Assembly: GCF_017315985.1 (NCBI RefSeq)
Contig: NZ_JAFLVR010000035.1
Location: forward strand, 62,001-126,000
Reading direction: 5' to 3'
Length of the DNA stretch: 64,000 nucleotides
Origin: Candidatus Enterococcus murrayae
GTDB taxonomy: Bacteria; Bacillota; Bacilli; Lactobacillales; Enterococcaceae
The translations under genes and the position numbers were made by a program. Shown in pieces: positions 9,678 to 18,116 of this stretch (the first letter of the stretch is position 1; the number at the start of each line of letters is the position of its first letter). The notes beneath the pieces were generated by a model, which did not search any database, had not been told where the DNA came from, and was given only the letters and a program-made list of their open reading frames with translations.

Positions 9678-10426
9678 TGACGTTTGATTTTTCTAAAAAA
9701 ACTGTTTTTGTTACAGGAGCGGCTTCAGGTATTGGTGCTGCTCAAGCTGCCGCATTCTTGGAAAAAGGCGCTCGCGTTTTCGCTTTTGACCAACAGAAGC
9801 AATATCTAGATGAACTGCAAAGTAAATTCCCTGATCATTTTGCTTATTCCATCGGAGATGTTCGCGAGAAAAAAGCTTTGCAAGCAGCTCAACAAAAATG
9901 TTTTGAACGTTTCGGTACGGTGGATATTTTGCTAAATACTGCTGGAGTGCTAGATAATTATCTGCCGTTAGATAAAACAGATGAAGATTTATGGGAACAA
10001 ATTCTAGATACCAATGTAAAGGGCATGTTCCTACTGACAAAATTATTATTGCCGGAACTATTGGCAAATCGAGGAACAGTCGTTAATATGGCATCGATCG
10101 CCGGAATTGTTGCTGGAGGAGGCGGAATTGCTTATACAACCAGCAAACATGCCATCATCGGCTTCACTAAGCAGCTTGCATTAGACTATGCGGCCAAAGG
10201 ACTCCATGTCAACGCTATCGCCCCTGGAGCGATCAACACCCCTATGAATCAAGCGGATTTCGCTGGTGATGGGCAAATGGCTGAATGGGTCGCTGAAGAA
10301 ACTCCTGTTAAACGCTGGGCAGATCCAAAAGAAGTAGCCTATGCCACATTGTTTTTGGCAAGTGAAGAAGCCCGCTATATGCAAGGAAATGTTTTACCAA
10401 TCGATGGCGGCTGGCTTTTAAAATAG
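9674..10426 (+). CDS. Short-chain dehydrogenase/reductase (FabG-like)
   Basis: A 250-residue NAD(P)-dependent oxidoreductase of the classical SDR type. TGAASGIG at residues 14-21 binds the cofactor, NTAG lies at 88-91, and the catalytic residues are Ser141, Tyr154 and Lys158 (YTTSK). The acidic residue after the second strand (FAFDQQ) favours NAD over NADP. It closely follows the Tad2-like gene by a 4-base overlap, so the two are made together; a second ATG at 9677 is an alternative start. Lactobacillales homologues are usually annotated 3-oxoacyl-ACP reductase, but this locus holds no other fatty-acid gene and the substrate is unknown. Confidence 0.88.
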   Translation: MMTFDFSKKTVFVTGAASGIGAAQAAAFLEKGARVFAFDQQKQYLDELQSKFPDHFAYSIGDVREKKALQAAQQKCFERFGTVDILLNTAGVLDNYLPLDKTDEDLWEQILDTNVKGMFLLTKLLLPELLANRGTVVNMASIAGIVAGGGGIAYTTSKHAIIGFTKQLALDYAAKGLHVNAIAPGAINTPMNQADFAGDGQMAEWVAEETPVKRWADPKEVAYATLFLASEEARYMQGNVLPIDGGWLLK

Positions 10427-10427
10427 C

Positions 10428-10455
10428 TTGCAATTTTTATGAAATCATCTATGAT
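10428..10455 (+). promoter_or_regulatory. Possible queT promoter
   Basis: TTGCAA (10428-10433), a 16-base spacer and TATGAT (10450-10455) sit directly after the SDR stop codon and upstream of the riboswitch, giving queT its own regulated transcript. Confidence 0.5.
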
Positions 10456-10463
10456 AAATGATA

Positions 10464-10537
10464 GCGAGAATTTCGCACTGCGGCACTTCAATCCTTTGGT
10501 CGCAGTTATTAACGAGACACTGTCTTGTAAAGGAGAT
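10464..10537 (+). promoter_or_regulatory. preQ1-II riboswitch
   Basis: The leader fits the preQ1-II (COG4708) architecture: stem CTGCG/CGCAG (10478-10482 with 10501-10505), a loop containing CCTTT (10493-10497) that pairs with AAAGG (10529-10533) to form the pseudoknot, and a hairpin ACGAGAC/GTCTTGT (10512-10528) inside. AAAGG is part of the queT ribosome-binding site, so ligand binding would block translation. A further small hairpin (GCGA/TCGC, 10464-10476) precedes it. The downstream gene is the preQ1 transporter, as expected for this class. Confidence 0.82.
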
Positions 10538-10542
10538 TAAAA

Positions 10543-11049
10543 ATGAATTTAGAAAAAAGCTCAACCCAACACTGGACCACCACCGATACGGCAAAAATGG
10601 CTGTAGTGACCGGACTTTATGTCGCTATCACTATTGTTTTATCCGTCATTAGTTTTGGTGCGATCCAACTGCGCATTGCAGAAATGTTCAACTACATGCC
10701 CCTTTTCAATAAACGCTATACTATTGCGGTAACATTAGGTGTTGCGATCGCCAACCTGGCCTCACCACTTGGTATCGTGGACGTACTATTAGGCAGTATT
10801 TCCACCTTGATTGTTTTGCTGATCTGTCGAGCTGCAACGAAAAAAATCGCCTCTCTTAAGAAAAAAATGATTATCACAGCATTGATTTTTGCTTTTTCAA
10901 TGTTCACGGTTGCTGGACAATTGACCTTTTTTTATCAAGCACCGTTTTTCTTTAATTGGCTGATTATTGGCATAGGTGAGCTGCTCTCTATGTCATTAGG
11001 CGGCATATTGATTTATTTGATAAATAAACGAATAGATTTGACAAAATGA
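10543..11049 (+). CDS. queT: QueT family queuosine-precursor transporter (ECF S component)
   Basis: A 168-residue membrane protein with about five to six hydrophobic segments, belonging to the QueT family of substrate-binding components of ECF transporters, thought to take up preQ1 or related queuosine precursors. The motif QLRIAEMFNYMPLFN after the first segment is characteristic. It would need the shared EcfA/A'/T module, not encoded in this window. Expression is predicted to be controlled by the riboswitch directly upstream, whose pseudoknot uses the ribosome site AAAGGAG. Confidence 0.9.
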   Translation: MNLEKSSTQHWTTTDTAKMAVVTGLYVAITIVLSVISFGAIQLRIAEMFNYMPLFNKRYTIAVTLGVAIANLASPLGIVDVLLGSISTLIVLLICRAATKKIASLKKKMIITALIFAFSMFTVAGQLTFFYQAPFFFNWLIIGIGELLSMSLGGILIYLINKRIDLTK

Positions 11050-11082
11050 AACGCGTGAGCAGAACTGCTCACGCGTTTTTTA
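11049..11082. terminator. Bidirectional terminator between queT and treA
   Basis: Perfect inverted repeat ACGCGTGAGCAG / CTGCTCACGCGT (11051-11076) flanked by AAA and TTTTTT. It serves both convergent genes. Confidence 0.92.
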
Positions 11083-12702
11083 GCAATAAATAGCAATTGA
11101 TTGATAAGGCTTCAATACGACTTCCTTATCCAGCTTTTCATTGTCATAATTATTGATCAAGGTTTCTCCATTTTGAAATGCTTCTGGTAGTTCGATCGTC
11201 GTTTCTTGAGAAAAGAAATTATTAAGCACGAGCAGGCTCTGCCCCTTAAAACGACGAATATAGCCATAAATTTGTGGATGTTCCGATAAAAAGGCTTCGT
11301 AGCTACCCTCAGCGATTACTGGATACTCCTTCCTCAGCTTAATCAATTTTTGATAATAGTTGAATAATGACCCTTCTTGCAATTCTTTTGCTACGTTGAT
11401 TTGATTTACTGAATTCCCCAAGGCTAACCATGGGGCAACAGTTGAAAAACCACCATACATGCTACCGTCCCACTGCATCGGCGTACGTGAGTTGTCTCTT
11501 GATTTCGCCTTGACGATCTCGAACGCTTCTTGTTCAGTCTTTTCAGCAAGCAATAGTTCTTGATACGCATTTAGACTTTCCACATCAACATATTTTTCCA
11601 TGGAATCATAATCCGGATCCACCATTCCAATCTCTTCACCCATATAAATATAAGGGGTCCCACGGTTTAAGTGAATCGCGCTAGCTAACATCTTAGCTCC
11701 AGTTACTCGATAGTTATCCACATCAACAAAACGATTCAACGCACGTGGTTGATCATGATTATTCCAAAAAAGTGCATTCCATCCACTTTCCTCACTCATT
11801 TGCGTTCCCCAAGTATGAAACAATTCTTTTAATCTCGCAAAATCAAATGGCATCTGTGTCCATTTTTTTCCATCCTGATAATCAACTTTTAGATGGTGAA
11901 AATTGAAGGTCATATTCAGTTCTTCTCGTTCGGGCTTTGTATATAAAATGCAATTTTCTACTGTGGTAAAACTCATTTCTCCGACCGTAATCATTTCGTC
12001 TGCTTTTCCAAAGGTTGCTTGATTCATCATGTGGATAAAATCATGATTAATCGGGCGATCAGTATAAGCCGGCTTTCCATCATTTTCTGCACAATTTTTT
12101 AAAACTTCATCCTTGCCGATCAAGTTGATCACGTCGAAACGAAATCCTTTTACACCTTTATCCATCCAAAAGCGTATGACTTCAAATAGTTCTTCCTGTA
12201 CCTCTGGGTTGCGCCAATTTAGGTCAGCTTGGGTTCGATCAAATAAATGCAGATAATATTTACCGGTATCTCCAAATGGCGCCCACGCGTTTCCACCGAA
12301 TTTCGATACCCAATCTGTCGGCTCGTCACGTAAAATAAAGTAATCTTGAAATTTTTTGTCACCCGCCAAGGCCTTTTGAAACCATTCATGTTCTGTGGAA
12401 ACATGGTTGAAAACCATGTCCAGCATTATTTCAATATCATGCTCTTTTGCAGTTGCTATCAGCGTTTCAAAATCTGCCATCGTTCCAAACATTGGGTTGA
12501 CCGCAGTATAATTTGCCACATCATACCCGTTATCATTTTGCGGACTTGGATAAATTGGGCTTAACCAAATCATATCAACACCTAATCGTTTCAAGTAAGG
12601 TATTTTTTGCTTGATCCCTGCCAAATCCCCAATACCATCTTGATTCGTATCTAAAAACGATTTGGGGTAAATTTGATAGATTACTTTCTCTTTAAAACTC
12701 AT
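11080..12702 (-). CDS. treA: Trehalose-6-phosphate hydrolase (GH13)
   Basis: A 540-residue GH13 alpha-glucosidase, predicted to split trehalose 6-phosphate into glucose and glucose 6-phosphate in the cytoplasm. GH13 conserved regions are present: DMVFNH, GFRFDVINL with the nucleophile Asp near residue 200, the acid/base Glu in VGEMSF, and NHDQ. Sequence alone could fit oligo-1,6-glucosidase, but the gene lies 15 bases after a trehalose-type PTS gene and opposite a TreR regulator, which makes phosphotrehalase the better call. GGAGGATAAC precedes ATG 12702. It is also called treC in some genomes. Confidence 0.9.
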   Translation of the reverse strand: MSFKEKVIYQIYPKSFLDTNQDGIGDLAGIKQKIPYLKRLGVDMIWLSPIYPSPQNDNGYDVANYTAVNPMFGTMADFETLIATAKEHDIEIMLDMVFNHVSTEHEWFQKALAGDKKFQDYFILRDEPTDWVSKFGGNAWAPFGDTGKYYLHLFDRTQADLNWRNPEVQEELFEVIRFWMDKGVKGFRFDVINLIGKDEVLKNCAENDGKPAYTDRPINHDFIHMMNQATFGKADEMITVGEMSFTTVENCILYTKPEREELNMTFNFHHLKVDYQDGKKWTQMPFDFARLKELFHTWGTQMSEESGWNALFWNNHDQPRALNRFVDVDNYRVTGAKMLASAIHLNRGTPYIYMGEEIGMVDPDYDSMEKYVDVESLNAYQELLLAEKTEQEAFEIVKAKSRDNSRTPMQWDGSMYGGFSTVAPWLALGNSVNQINVAKELQEGSLFNYYQKLIKLRKEYPVIAEGSYEAFLSEHPQIYGYIRRFKGQSLLVLNNFFSQETTIELPEAFQNGETLINNYDNEKLDKEVVLKPYQSIAIYC

Positions 12703-12717
12703 GTTATCCTCCAGCTT

Positions 12718-14664
12718 CTACAACTCTGTTGCTAATATAATTTTTTCTGCACTTGTCACAGGCGCTTCTTCAATCAACGGATCTACTTGAAAATCCGTTG
12801 AATTAGTTACAATGATCGGCGTTTGAACCTCATAGCCTGCTGCTTTGATCGCCTCGACATCAAACTCCATTAGAAGCTGACCCTTTTTGACGCTGTCGCC
12901 TTGCTGCACATGACTGGTAAAATATTGTCCATCTAACTGAACTGTATCAATTCCGATATGAATCAATACTTCTGTCCCCTCTGTGCTTACTAGACCGATA
13001 GCATGTTTGGTTGGAAACAGCAAACTGATTTGTCCATCAAATGGAGCAACTAAGTTCCCTTCGCTGGGATCAATCACTACACCTTGTCCCATCAGCCCCT
13101 CAGCAAATACAGGGTCTTTAGCACTGCTTAAAGGATGCAGCATACCAGCGATTGGTGCGAATAATTCCACAACAGAACCTGCTTTTTTCGTCGTCTCACT
13201 TCCTAAGCTTGGTACATTTCCTTCTTCGACACGATCAATTTTATTAAACAAACCGATTCTACGGAAAGTCAGAGTCAAAATGAATGGAACAGCAATTGCA
13301 ATCAGCATAGCAATTCCAAAGATCACGTAGTCTTGCGGGCGAATTGCTAAAATCCCTGGCAAACCGCCGACACCAATTGATAGTGCTCGAACCTTGAACA
13401 AGGTTACAAATAATCCGGCAATTCCGCTGCCGATCATGGCAGCGATAAATGGATACGTATATTTCAAGTTAATCCCAAACATCGCCGGCTCTGTAACCCC
13501 TAGCCAAGCAGAGATAACAGATGGAATCGATACTTGCTCTTCTTTCTTATTCCCACGATGGGCAAATACAATTGCTAAAACAGCCGCTCCTTGGGCAATA
13601 TTTGATAAACAGATCATCGGCCATAAATTTGTTGAGCCAAAATCAGCAATCAATTGCGAATCAATCGCTAAAGTTGTATGGTGCAAACCGGTTATGACCA
13701 GAGGCGAATATAGCGCTCCGAAAATACCACCAAACAACCAGCTGAAGCTAGAGGTCAAACCTGCATTTACTACAGCTGAAATCGCTGTCCCGATTTTCCA
13801 GCCGATCGGTCCTAAAATGATATGTGCTGCTAGAATCGTCGGAATCAAGGAGAAGAATGGGACGAAAATCATAGAAACAGCTTCTGGAATATGTTTGCGG
13901 AAAAATCGCTCTAAATAAACGAGCAAGAAGCCTGCCAACATTGCCGGAATAACCTGCGCTTGATAACCAATTTTATCAACAGTAAAAAAACCGAAGTCCC
14001 ATGTCCAATTTTTTGCGATTTCTGCAGCAGAAGTACCATTCACTGCATAAGCATTCAACAACTGCGGTGAAACTAAGGTGATCCCTAGAACGATTCCCAA
14101 GATCTCTGTAGCACCCATCTTACGGGCAATACTCCACGTGATCCCAACTGGTAAGAAGTGGAAAATCGCCTCACCTGGGAGCCATAGAAATCCGTTAACG
14201 CCGTTCCAAAATGGCGACGCGTCAGCAATCGTCTGACCATTCAGCCACCCCATTTGTACGCCTTCTAAAATATTTCGAAATCCTAAAATCAAACCGCCGA
14301 CAATAATTGCTGGTAACAATGGTGTAAAAATTTCTGCTAAAACAGTAATGGCACGTTGAACTGGATTTTGATTTTGCTTTGCCGCTGACTTCGCTGCTTC
14401 CTTAGAAACACCTTCGATTCCTGAAACAGCAACGAATTCATTGTAAAAAACAGCTACATCATTTCCGATAATTATTTGAAACTGACCTGCATTTGTAAAC
14501 ATCCCTTTAACGCTAGGAATATTCTCGATTTGCTCCTCGTCTGCTTTTTTGGGGTCATTCAAAACAAAGCGCATCCGTGTGGCGCAGTGGGTAACCGCGG
14601 AAATGTTTTTCTTACCGCCGATGGCCGTTAACAGATCCTTAGTATCCTTTTCATATTTTCCCAT
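12718..14664 (-). CDS. treP: PTS trehalose transporter, EIIBCA
   Basis: Takes up trehalose and phosphorylates it to the 6-phosphate. The 648-residue protein carries all three domains: EIIB at the N-terminus with the phosphorylated Cys27 in THCATRMRF, EIIC with about ten membrane segments (residues about 105-460), and a C-terminal glucose-type EIIA (FDGQISLLFPTKHAIG; phospho-His in VLIHIGIDTVQLDG). Bacillus TreP lacks its own EIIA, so the fused EIIA is a point of difference. It is the first gene of a treP-treA operon, expressed from a promoter with a cre-like element at the -35 and a TreR-type operator downstream. Confidence 0.92.
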   Translation of the reverse strand: MGKYEKDTKDLLTAIGGKKNISAVTHCATRMRFVLNDPKKADEEQIENIPSVKGMFTNAGQFQIIIGNDVAVFYNEFVAVSGIEGVSKEAAKSAAKQNQNPVQRAITVLAEIFTPLLPAIIVGGLILGFRNILEGVQMGWLNGQTIADASPFWNGVNGFLWLPGEAIFHFLPVGITWSIARKMGATEILGIVLGITLVSPQLLNAYAVNGTSAAEIAKNWTWDFGFFTVDKIGYQAQVIPAMLAGFLLVYLERFFRKHIPEAVSMIFVPFFSLIPTILAAHIILGPIGWKIGTAISAVVNAGLTSSFSWLFGGIFGALYSPLVITGLHHTTLAIDSQLIADFGSTNLWPMICLSNIAQGAAVLAIVFAHRGNKKEEQVSIPSVISAWLGVTEPAMFGINLKYTYPFIAAMIGSGIAGLFVTLFKVRALSIGVGGLPGILAIRPQDYVIFGIAMLIAIAVPFILTLTFRRIGLFNKIDRVEEGNVPSLGSETTKKAGSVVELFAPIAGMLHPLSSAKDPVFAEGLMGQGVVIDPSEGNLVAPFDGQISLLFPTKHAIGLVSTEGTEVLIHIGIDTVQLDGQYFTSHVQQGDSVKKGQLLMEFDVEAIKAAGYEVQTPIIVTNSTDFQVDPLIEEAPVTSAEKIILATEL

Positions 14665-14687
14665 CTTTTTTCCCTCCGAATAATTTT

Positions 14688-14705
14688 AACTTGTATGGAT
14701 AAGTT
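14688..14705. promoter_or_regulatory. TreR-type operator O1 (treP side)
   Basis: AACTTGTATGGATAAGTT, an imperfect palindrome with AACTT/AAGTT ends. It lies 14 bases downstream of the treP -10 and upstream of the treP ribosome site, so a bound repressor would block transcription. Its reverse complement closely matches the second site at 14963. Confidence 0.7.
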
Positions 14706-14719
14706 CAGCTGATAGGTTT

Positions 14720-14757
14720 ACTATAATTGCTCTAGGCATTTTTGTAAATCGCTTACA
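14720..14757 (-). promoter_or_regulatory. treP promoter with cre-like element
   Basis: On the minus strand TTTACA (14743-14748), 17-base spacer, TATAGT (14720-14725). The -35 sits inside the palindrome TGTAAATCGCTTACA (14743-14757), which resembles a catabolite-responsive element with one extra central base. CcpA binding here would repress trehalose use when better sugars are present. Confidence 0.6.
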
Positions 14758-14927
14758 TTAGTGGCAAAACACTTTTGATTAGGAAATTCTCATTTAAATG
14801 AAGCACAACTGATTTTATTAACGATTTATCAGTCTTATAGTTACCAACAAGTCGGTAAAAAACCCAACAAGTTTTATCCTACATAAGAATTTACTCATTT
14901 TTATATTTAGCTTTATTCAGGAAGCGT

Positions 14928-14956
14928 TTTACTTTCAGATTCTTTCTTTGTATAAT
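14928..14956 (+). promoter_or_regulatory. treR promoter
   Basis: TTTACT (14928-14933), 17-base spacer and a consensus TATAAT (14951-14956). Confidence 0.7.
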
Positions 14957-14962
14957 GAAATT

Positions 14963-14978
14963 ACTTATACGGACAAGT
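14963..14978. promoter_or_regulatory. TreR-type operator O2 (treR side)
   Basis: ACTTATACGGACAAGT, the inverted counterpart of O1 (shared ACTTGT...ATAAGT ends), covering the predicted treR transcription start. This suggests treR represses itself as well as treP. Confidence 0.65.
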
Positions 14979-15014
14979 TGATATTTCTTATTTAACTAAG
15001 AAGAAGGTGACAAT

Positions 15015-15737
15015 ATGAAAAATTATGAAGTGATCTACCAAGCGATCGAACGTGGAATTTTAAAAGGAATCTATGAGGCTGGTTCCTACTTGCCTAGCGA
15101 AAACAAATTAAGACAAACATATCATGTCTCTCGTGATACGATTCGTAAGGCCCTGTCTCTTCTAATGGCCAATGGCTACATCCAAAAAATCCAAGGTAAA
15201 GGCTCGCTTGTATTGAAGCGTGAACAGCTGCGTTTTCCTGTATCTGGCTTGACCAGCTATAAGGAGCTGCAAAATTCCTATGGCTATGAAAGCAGCACCG
15301 AGGTTGTTAGTCTTAAAAAGATCGTCATTAATGAAAAAATGGCTCGCATTACCGGTTTTGAGGTAGGTGTCATTTGCTGGGAACTCATTCGTACTCGTGC
15401 CATCGATCAGAAAAAAGTGATTCTCGATAAGGACATACTGCTAACAACAATTATCCCTGAGTTGGATACTGAGATTGCAAAGGATTCAATTTATCGCTAT
15501 TTTGAAAATGAATTGGGCTTGAACATCGCTTTTGCAGAAAAAGAAATCACAATTGATGCGTTAACCGAGGCAGATCGCGAATTATTAGATTTAAATCAGC
15601 ACGATATCAACATCGTTTCTGTGAAAAGCCGAGTCTTCACTAGTGATGCTCGACAGTTTCAATATACTGAGAGTCGTCATCAAGTAGACAAGTTTCGCTT
15701 TTTTGATTTTGCACGACGCCATCCTTCCACTATGTAA
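15015..15737 (+). CDS. treR: Trehalose operon repressor (GntR/HutC type)
   Basis: A 240-residue transcription factor: N-terminal GntR winged helix (LPSENKLRQTYHVSRDTIRKAL, read here in two parts of residues about 27-48) and a C-terminal UTRA effector domain which in TreR proteins binds trehalose 6-phosphate. It is transcribed away from treP-treA, with two matching operators between them. Start ATG 15015 follows AAGAAGGTGA. Length and context both fit TreR. Effector specificity is inferred from family and neighbourhood. Confidence 0.9.
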   Translation: MKNYEVIYQAIERGILKGIYEAGSYLPSENKLRQTYHVSRDTIRKALSLLMANGYIQKIQGKGSLVLKREQLRFPVSGLTSYKELQNSYGYESSTEVVSLKKIVINEKMARITGFEVGVICWELIRTRAIDQKKVILDKDILLTTIIPELDTEIAKDSIYRYFENELGLNIAFAEKEITIDALTEADRELLDLNQHDINIVSVKSRVFTSDARQFQYTESRHQVDKFRFFDFARRHPSTM

Positions 15738-15766
15738 TTAGGGGAAGCTTAGAGAATTTTATGAAA

Positions 15767-15800
15767 AAAGAGGCTGTACCAACTTGGGTACAGCCTCTTT
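15767..15800. terminator. Bidirectional terminator between treR and ccpA
   Basis: 14-bp stem AAAGAGGCTGTACC / GGTACAGCCTCTTT around a 6-base loop; A and T tracts on both sides suit both convergent genes. Confidence 0.92.
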
Positions 15801-15804
15801 GAGC

Positions 15805-16809
15805 TTATTGTTTTGTCGAACCTTTTTCATAAATACCATGTGGTAATTCGATTGTTTTTTGTTCGATGTCTTCTTTGTTCATCATTTTTGTTAATAGACG
15901 CATTGCTACAGCACCAATATCATATAATGGTTGCGTTACACTGCTTAGACGTGGACGAGCCACATCTGTCAACAATGAATCATTGCTTGTGATGATTTCG
16001 AAATCCTCAGGCACCTTCACACCTTTATCGATTAACCCATCTAATAATCCAATAGCAAGTTCGTCATCAGTTACATATGCCGCTGTTGCACCGCTGTTAA
16101 GGATACGATCGGTCAAGGCTAAGCCTTCTTTAAAGTTATATTTAGCTTCAAAGATTAAACCTTCGTTGTATTCTAAACCATTGTCAGCTAAAGCTTCTTT
16201 ATAGCCGCCCATACGAGCTTGTCCGTTGATAGCATCGATCAACGCGCCGCTGATGAAAGCAATCTTCTTATTACCGTGTTTTGCCAATAAGTCGATTGAT
16301 TCTTTCGTAGCTGCAGCATAATCAATATTTACACTGCCGACTTGTTCATCTGGATCAATAGACCCAGCTAAAACGATCGGTGTTTTCGAACGAGAGAATT
16401 CTGCACGAATTTCATCAGTAATGCGATGGCCCATGAAGATTACACCGTCAACTTGTTTTGCCAATAAGTTGTTTAACACGTTTACTTCTTTTTGTGCTTC
16501 GCCATCTGAGTTAGCTAAAATAATATTATACTTGTACATCGTCGCAATGTCATCGATTCCACGTGCTAATGAAGCGAAAAACATGTTGCTGACATCAGGG
16601 ATGATTACACCAACCGTTGTTGTTTTCTTACTTGCCAATCCTCGTGCGACAGCATTTGGACGATAATCCAGACGCTCGATAACTTCTAGTACCTTTTTAC
16701 GTGTTGTCGGCTTTACATTTGGGTTGCCGTTGACTACACGAGAAACGGTTGCCATTGAAACATTCGCTTCGCGGGCAACATCATAAATCGTAATTGTTTG
16801 CTTTTCCAT
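15805..16809 (-). CDS. ccpA: Catabolite control protein A
   Basis: The LacI/GalR-family master regulator of carbon catabolite repression in Bacillota. The 334-residue protein opens with a LacI helix-turn-helix (TIYDVAREANVSMATVSRVV) followed by the hinge and YRPNAVARGLASKKT, then a periplasmic-binding-like domain that in CcpA contacts HPr-Ser46-P. HprK, which makes that cofactor, is encoded 8 kb away. AAAGGAGCG precedes ATG 16809. The gene is divergent from pepQ, the usual arrangement in lactic acid bacteria. Confidence 0.96.
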   Translation of the reverse strand: MEKQTITIYDVAREANVSMATVSRVVNGNPNVKPTTRKKVLEVIERLDYRPNAVARGLASKKTTTVGVIIPDVSNMFFASLARGIDDIATMYKYNIILANSDGEAQKEVNVLNNLLAKQVDGVIFMGHRITDEIRAEFSRSKTPIVLAGSIDPDEQVGSVNIDYAAATKESIDLLAKHGNKKIAFISGALIDAINGQARMGGYKEALADNGLEYNEGLIFEAKYNFKEGLALTDRILNSGATAAYVTDDELAIGLLDGLIDKGVKVPEDFEIITSNDSLLTDVARPRLSSVTQPLYDIGAVAMRLLTKMMNKEDIEQKTIELPHGIYEKGSTKQ

Positions 16810-16862
16810 GGATACGCTCCTTTTATATTGTTTTCAGAAAATATCATTTACATTTCTAAAAG

Positions 16863-16901
16863 ATAATAGCACGTTGTTTCATTGATTGCAACCGTTTTAC
16901 A
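16863..16901 (-). promoter_or_regulatory. ccpA promoter with cre-like site
   Basis: On the minus strand TTGCAA (16886-16891), 17-base spacer and TATTAT (16863-16868). The -35 is inside TGCAACCGTTTTACA (16887-16901), close to the cre consensus TGWAANCGNTNWCA, suggesting autoregulation. Confidence 0.6.
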
Positions 16902-16919
16902 CATTTTTCCTTAAAAATC

Positions 16920-16935
16920 TGTAAGCGTTTTATTA
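16920..16935. promoter_or_regulatory. cre-like site upstream of pepQ
   Basis: TGTAAGCGTTTTATTA agrees with the cre consensus in its first 12 positions and loses the final CA. It lies between the ccpA and pepQ promoters and could act on either. Confidence 0.5.
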
Positions 16936-17004
16936 GAATCATTTTTCAATAAAATTTATTAGTGTTACAATCAGTATAACGCCAAAAGAAAGAAGGATGC
17001 TTTA

Positions 17005-18105
17005 ATGAACCAAGAAAAAGTTTTGGAACTACGAAAATGGATGCAAAAAAACGAGGTAGATTTGGCTTATGTTTCTGATGCGAGTCATATTGGCTACTTC
17101 TCCGGCTTTGACAGCAATCCGATGGAACGTGTATTGGCATTGTTCATTCCACTTGAAAAAGAGCCATTTTTATTTGCACCTGGCCTCGAAGTTGAAGACG
17201 CAAAAGCCAGCAGCTTTGAATATGATGTTGTAGGCTATTTAGACAGTCAAGATCCATTTGCCATCATCGTGGATGAAATCAAAAAACGTTATGGTTCTCC
17301 TAAAAAAATTGCGTTAGAAAAAAATCAGCTAGTACTAGATCGTTATCTACGTTTGAGTGAAGCTTTTCCTTCCGCTGATTTTTCAGCTGACCTGACTCCG
17401 CTAGTCCAAGAATTGCAATTATATAAGACTGAAGATGAGTGTCAACGCTTGCTCGAAGCAGGTTCTACTGCTGATTTAGCTTTTGAAATCGGCTTTAGAC
17501 ACGTGAAACCAGGTGTTTCTGAAGAAGAAATCGTCGCAGAGATCGAATATGAATTAAAGAAAAAAGGCATTAAACAAATGTCCTTCCCTACCGAAGTGCT
17601 CGCTGGACCAAACGCTGCCAGCCCACACGGTACACCGGGTAAAAATACTTGTAAAGAAAATGAACTCGTTTTGTTCGACCTTGGTACAATCGTTAATGGC
17701 TACTGTAGTGATGCAACTCGAACCGTTGCTTGCGGCAAGCCAACTGATCACCAAAAAGACATCTACAACATTGTACTAGAAGCCCATATGGCTGCTTTAA
17801 ACGCTGTAAAACCAGGTGTCACTTGTGGTCAGCTAGACAAGCTTGCTCGTGACGTCATTGAAAGCCACGGCTACGGTGAGTATTTCAATCATCGTTTGGG
17901 TCATGGAATTGGAACTACGATCCATGAATTCCCGCAAATCGTTGGAGGAAATGATCTGGAGGTTAAAGAAGGCATGTGCTTCTCAATCGAACCAGGTATC
18001 TATCTGCCCAATGATGTTGGTGTTCGAATCGAAGATTGCCTATTCGTAACAAAAGACGGCTGCATTCCATTTACTAAGACATCAAAAGAATTAACGATCT
18101 TATAA
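17005..18105 (+). CDS. pepQ: Xaa-Pro dipeptidase
   Basis: Cytoplasmic metallopeptidase that hydrolyses X-Pro dipeptides from imported peptides. 366 residues: a creatinase-type N-terminal domain (residues 1-130) and an M24 pita-bread domain with the five metal ligands visible in FDLGTIVNGYCSDATRT, HRLGHGIGTTIHE, SIEPGIYL and RIEDCLF. It is divergent from ccpA, with cre-like sequences in the shared spacer; in lactobacilli pepQ is known to be under CcpA control. Start ATG 17005 after AAAGAAGGA. Confidence 0.94.
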   Translation: MNQEKVLELRKWMQKNEVDLAYVSDASHIGYFSGFDSNPMERVLALFIPLEKEPFLFAPGLEVEDAKASSFEYDVVGYLDSQDPFAIIVDEIKKRYGSPKKIALEKNQLVLDRYLRLSEAFPSADFSADLTPLVQELQLYKTEDECQRLLEAGSTADLAFEIGFRHVKPGVSEEEIVAEIEYELKKKGIKQMSFPTEVLAGPNAASPHGTPGKNTCKENELVLFDLGTIVNGYCSDATRTVACGKPTDHQKDIYNIVLEAHMAALNAVKPGVTCGQLDKLARDVIESHGYGEYFNHRLGHGIGTTIHEFPQIVGGNDLEVKEGMCFSIEPGIYLPNDVGVRIEDCLFVTKDGCIPFTKTSKELTIL

Positions 18106-18116
18106 TAGAAAAAAAA

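Noticed and set aside
10458-10652. 64-residue ORF before queT
   Set aside because: It runs through the riboswitch and into queT in another frame, with no ribosome site.
11080-12702. Oligo-1,6-glucosidase (malL) as the name of the GH13 enzyme
   Set aside because: Possible by sequence, but the trehalose-type PTS and TreR neighbours favour phosphotrehalase.
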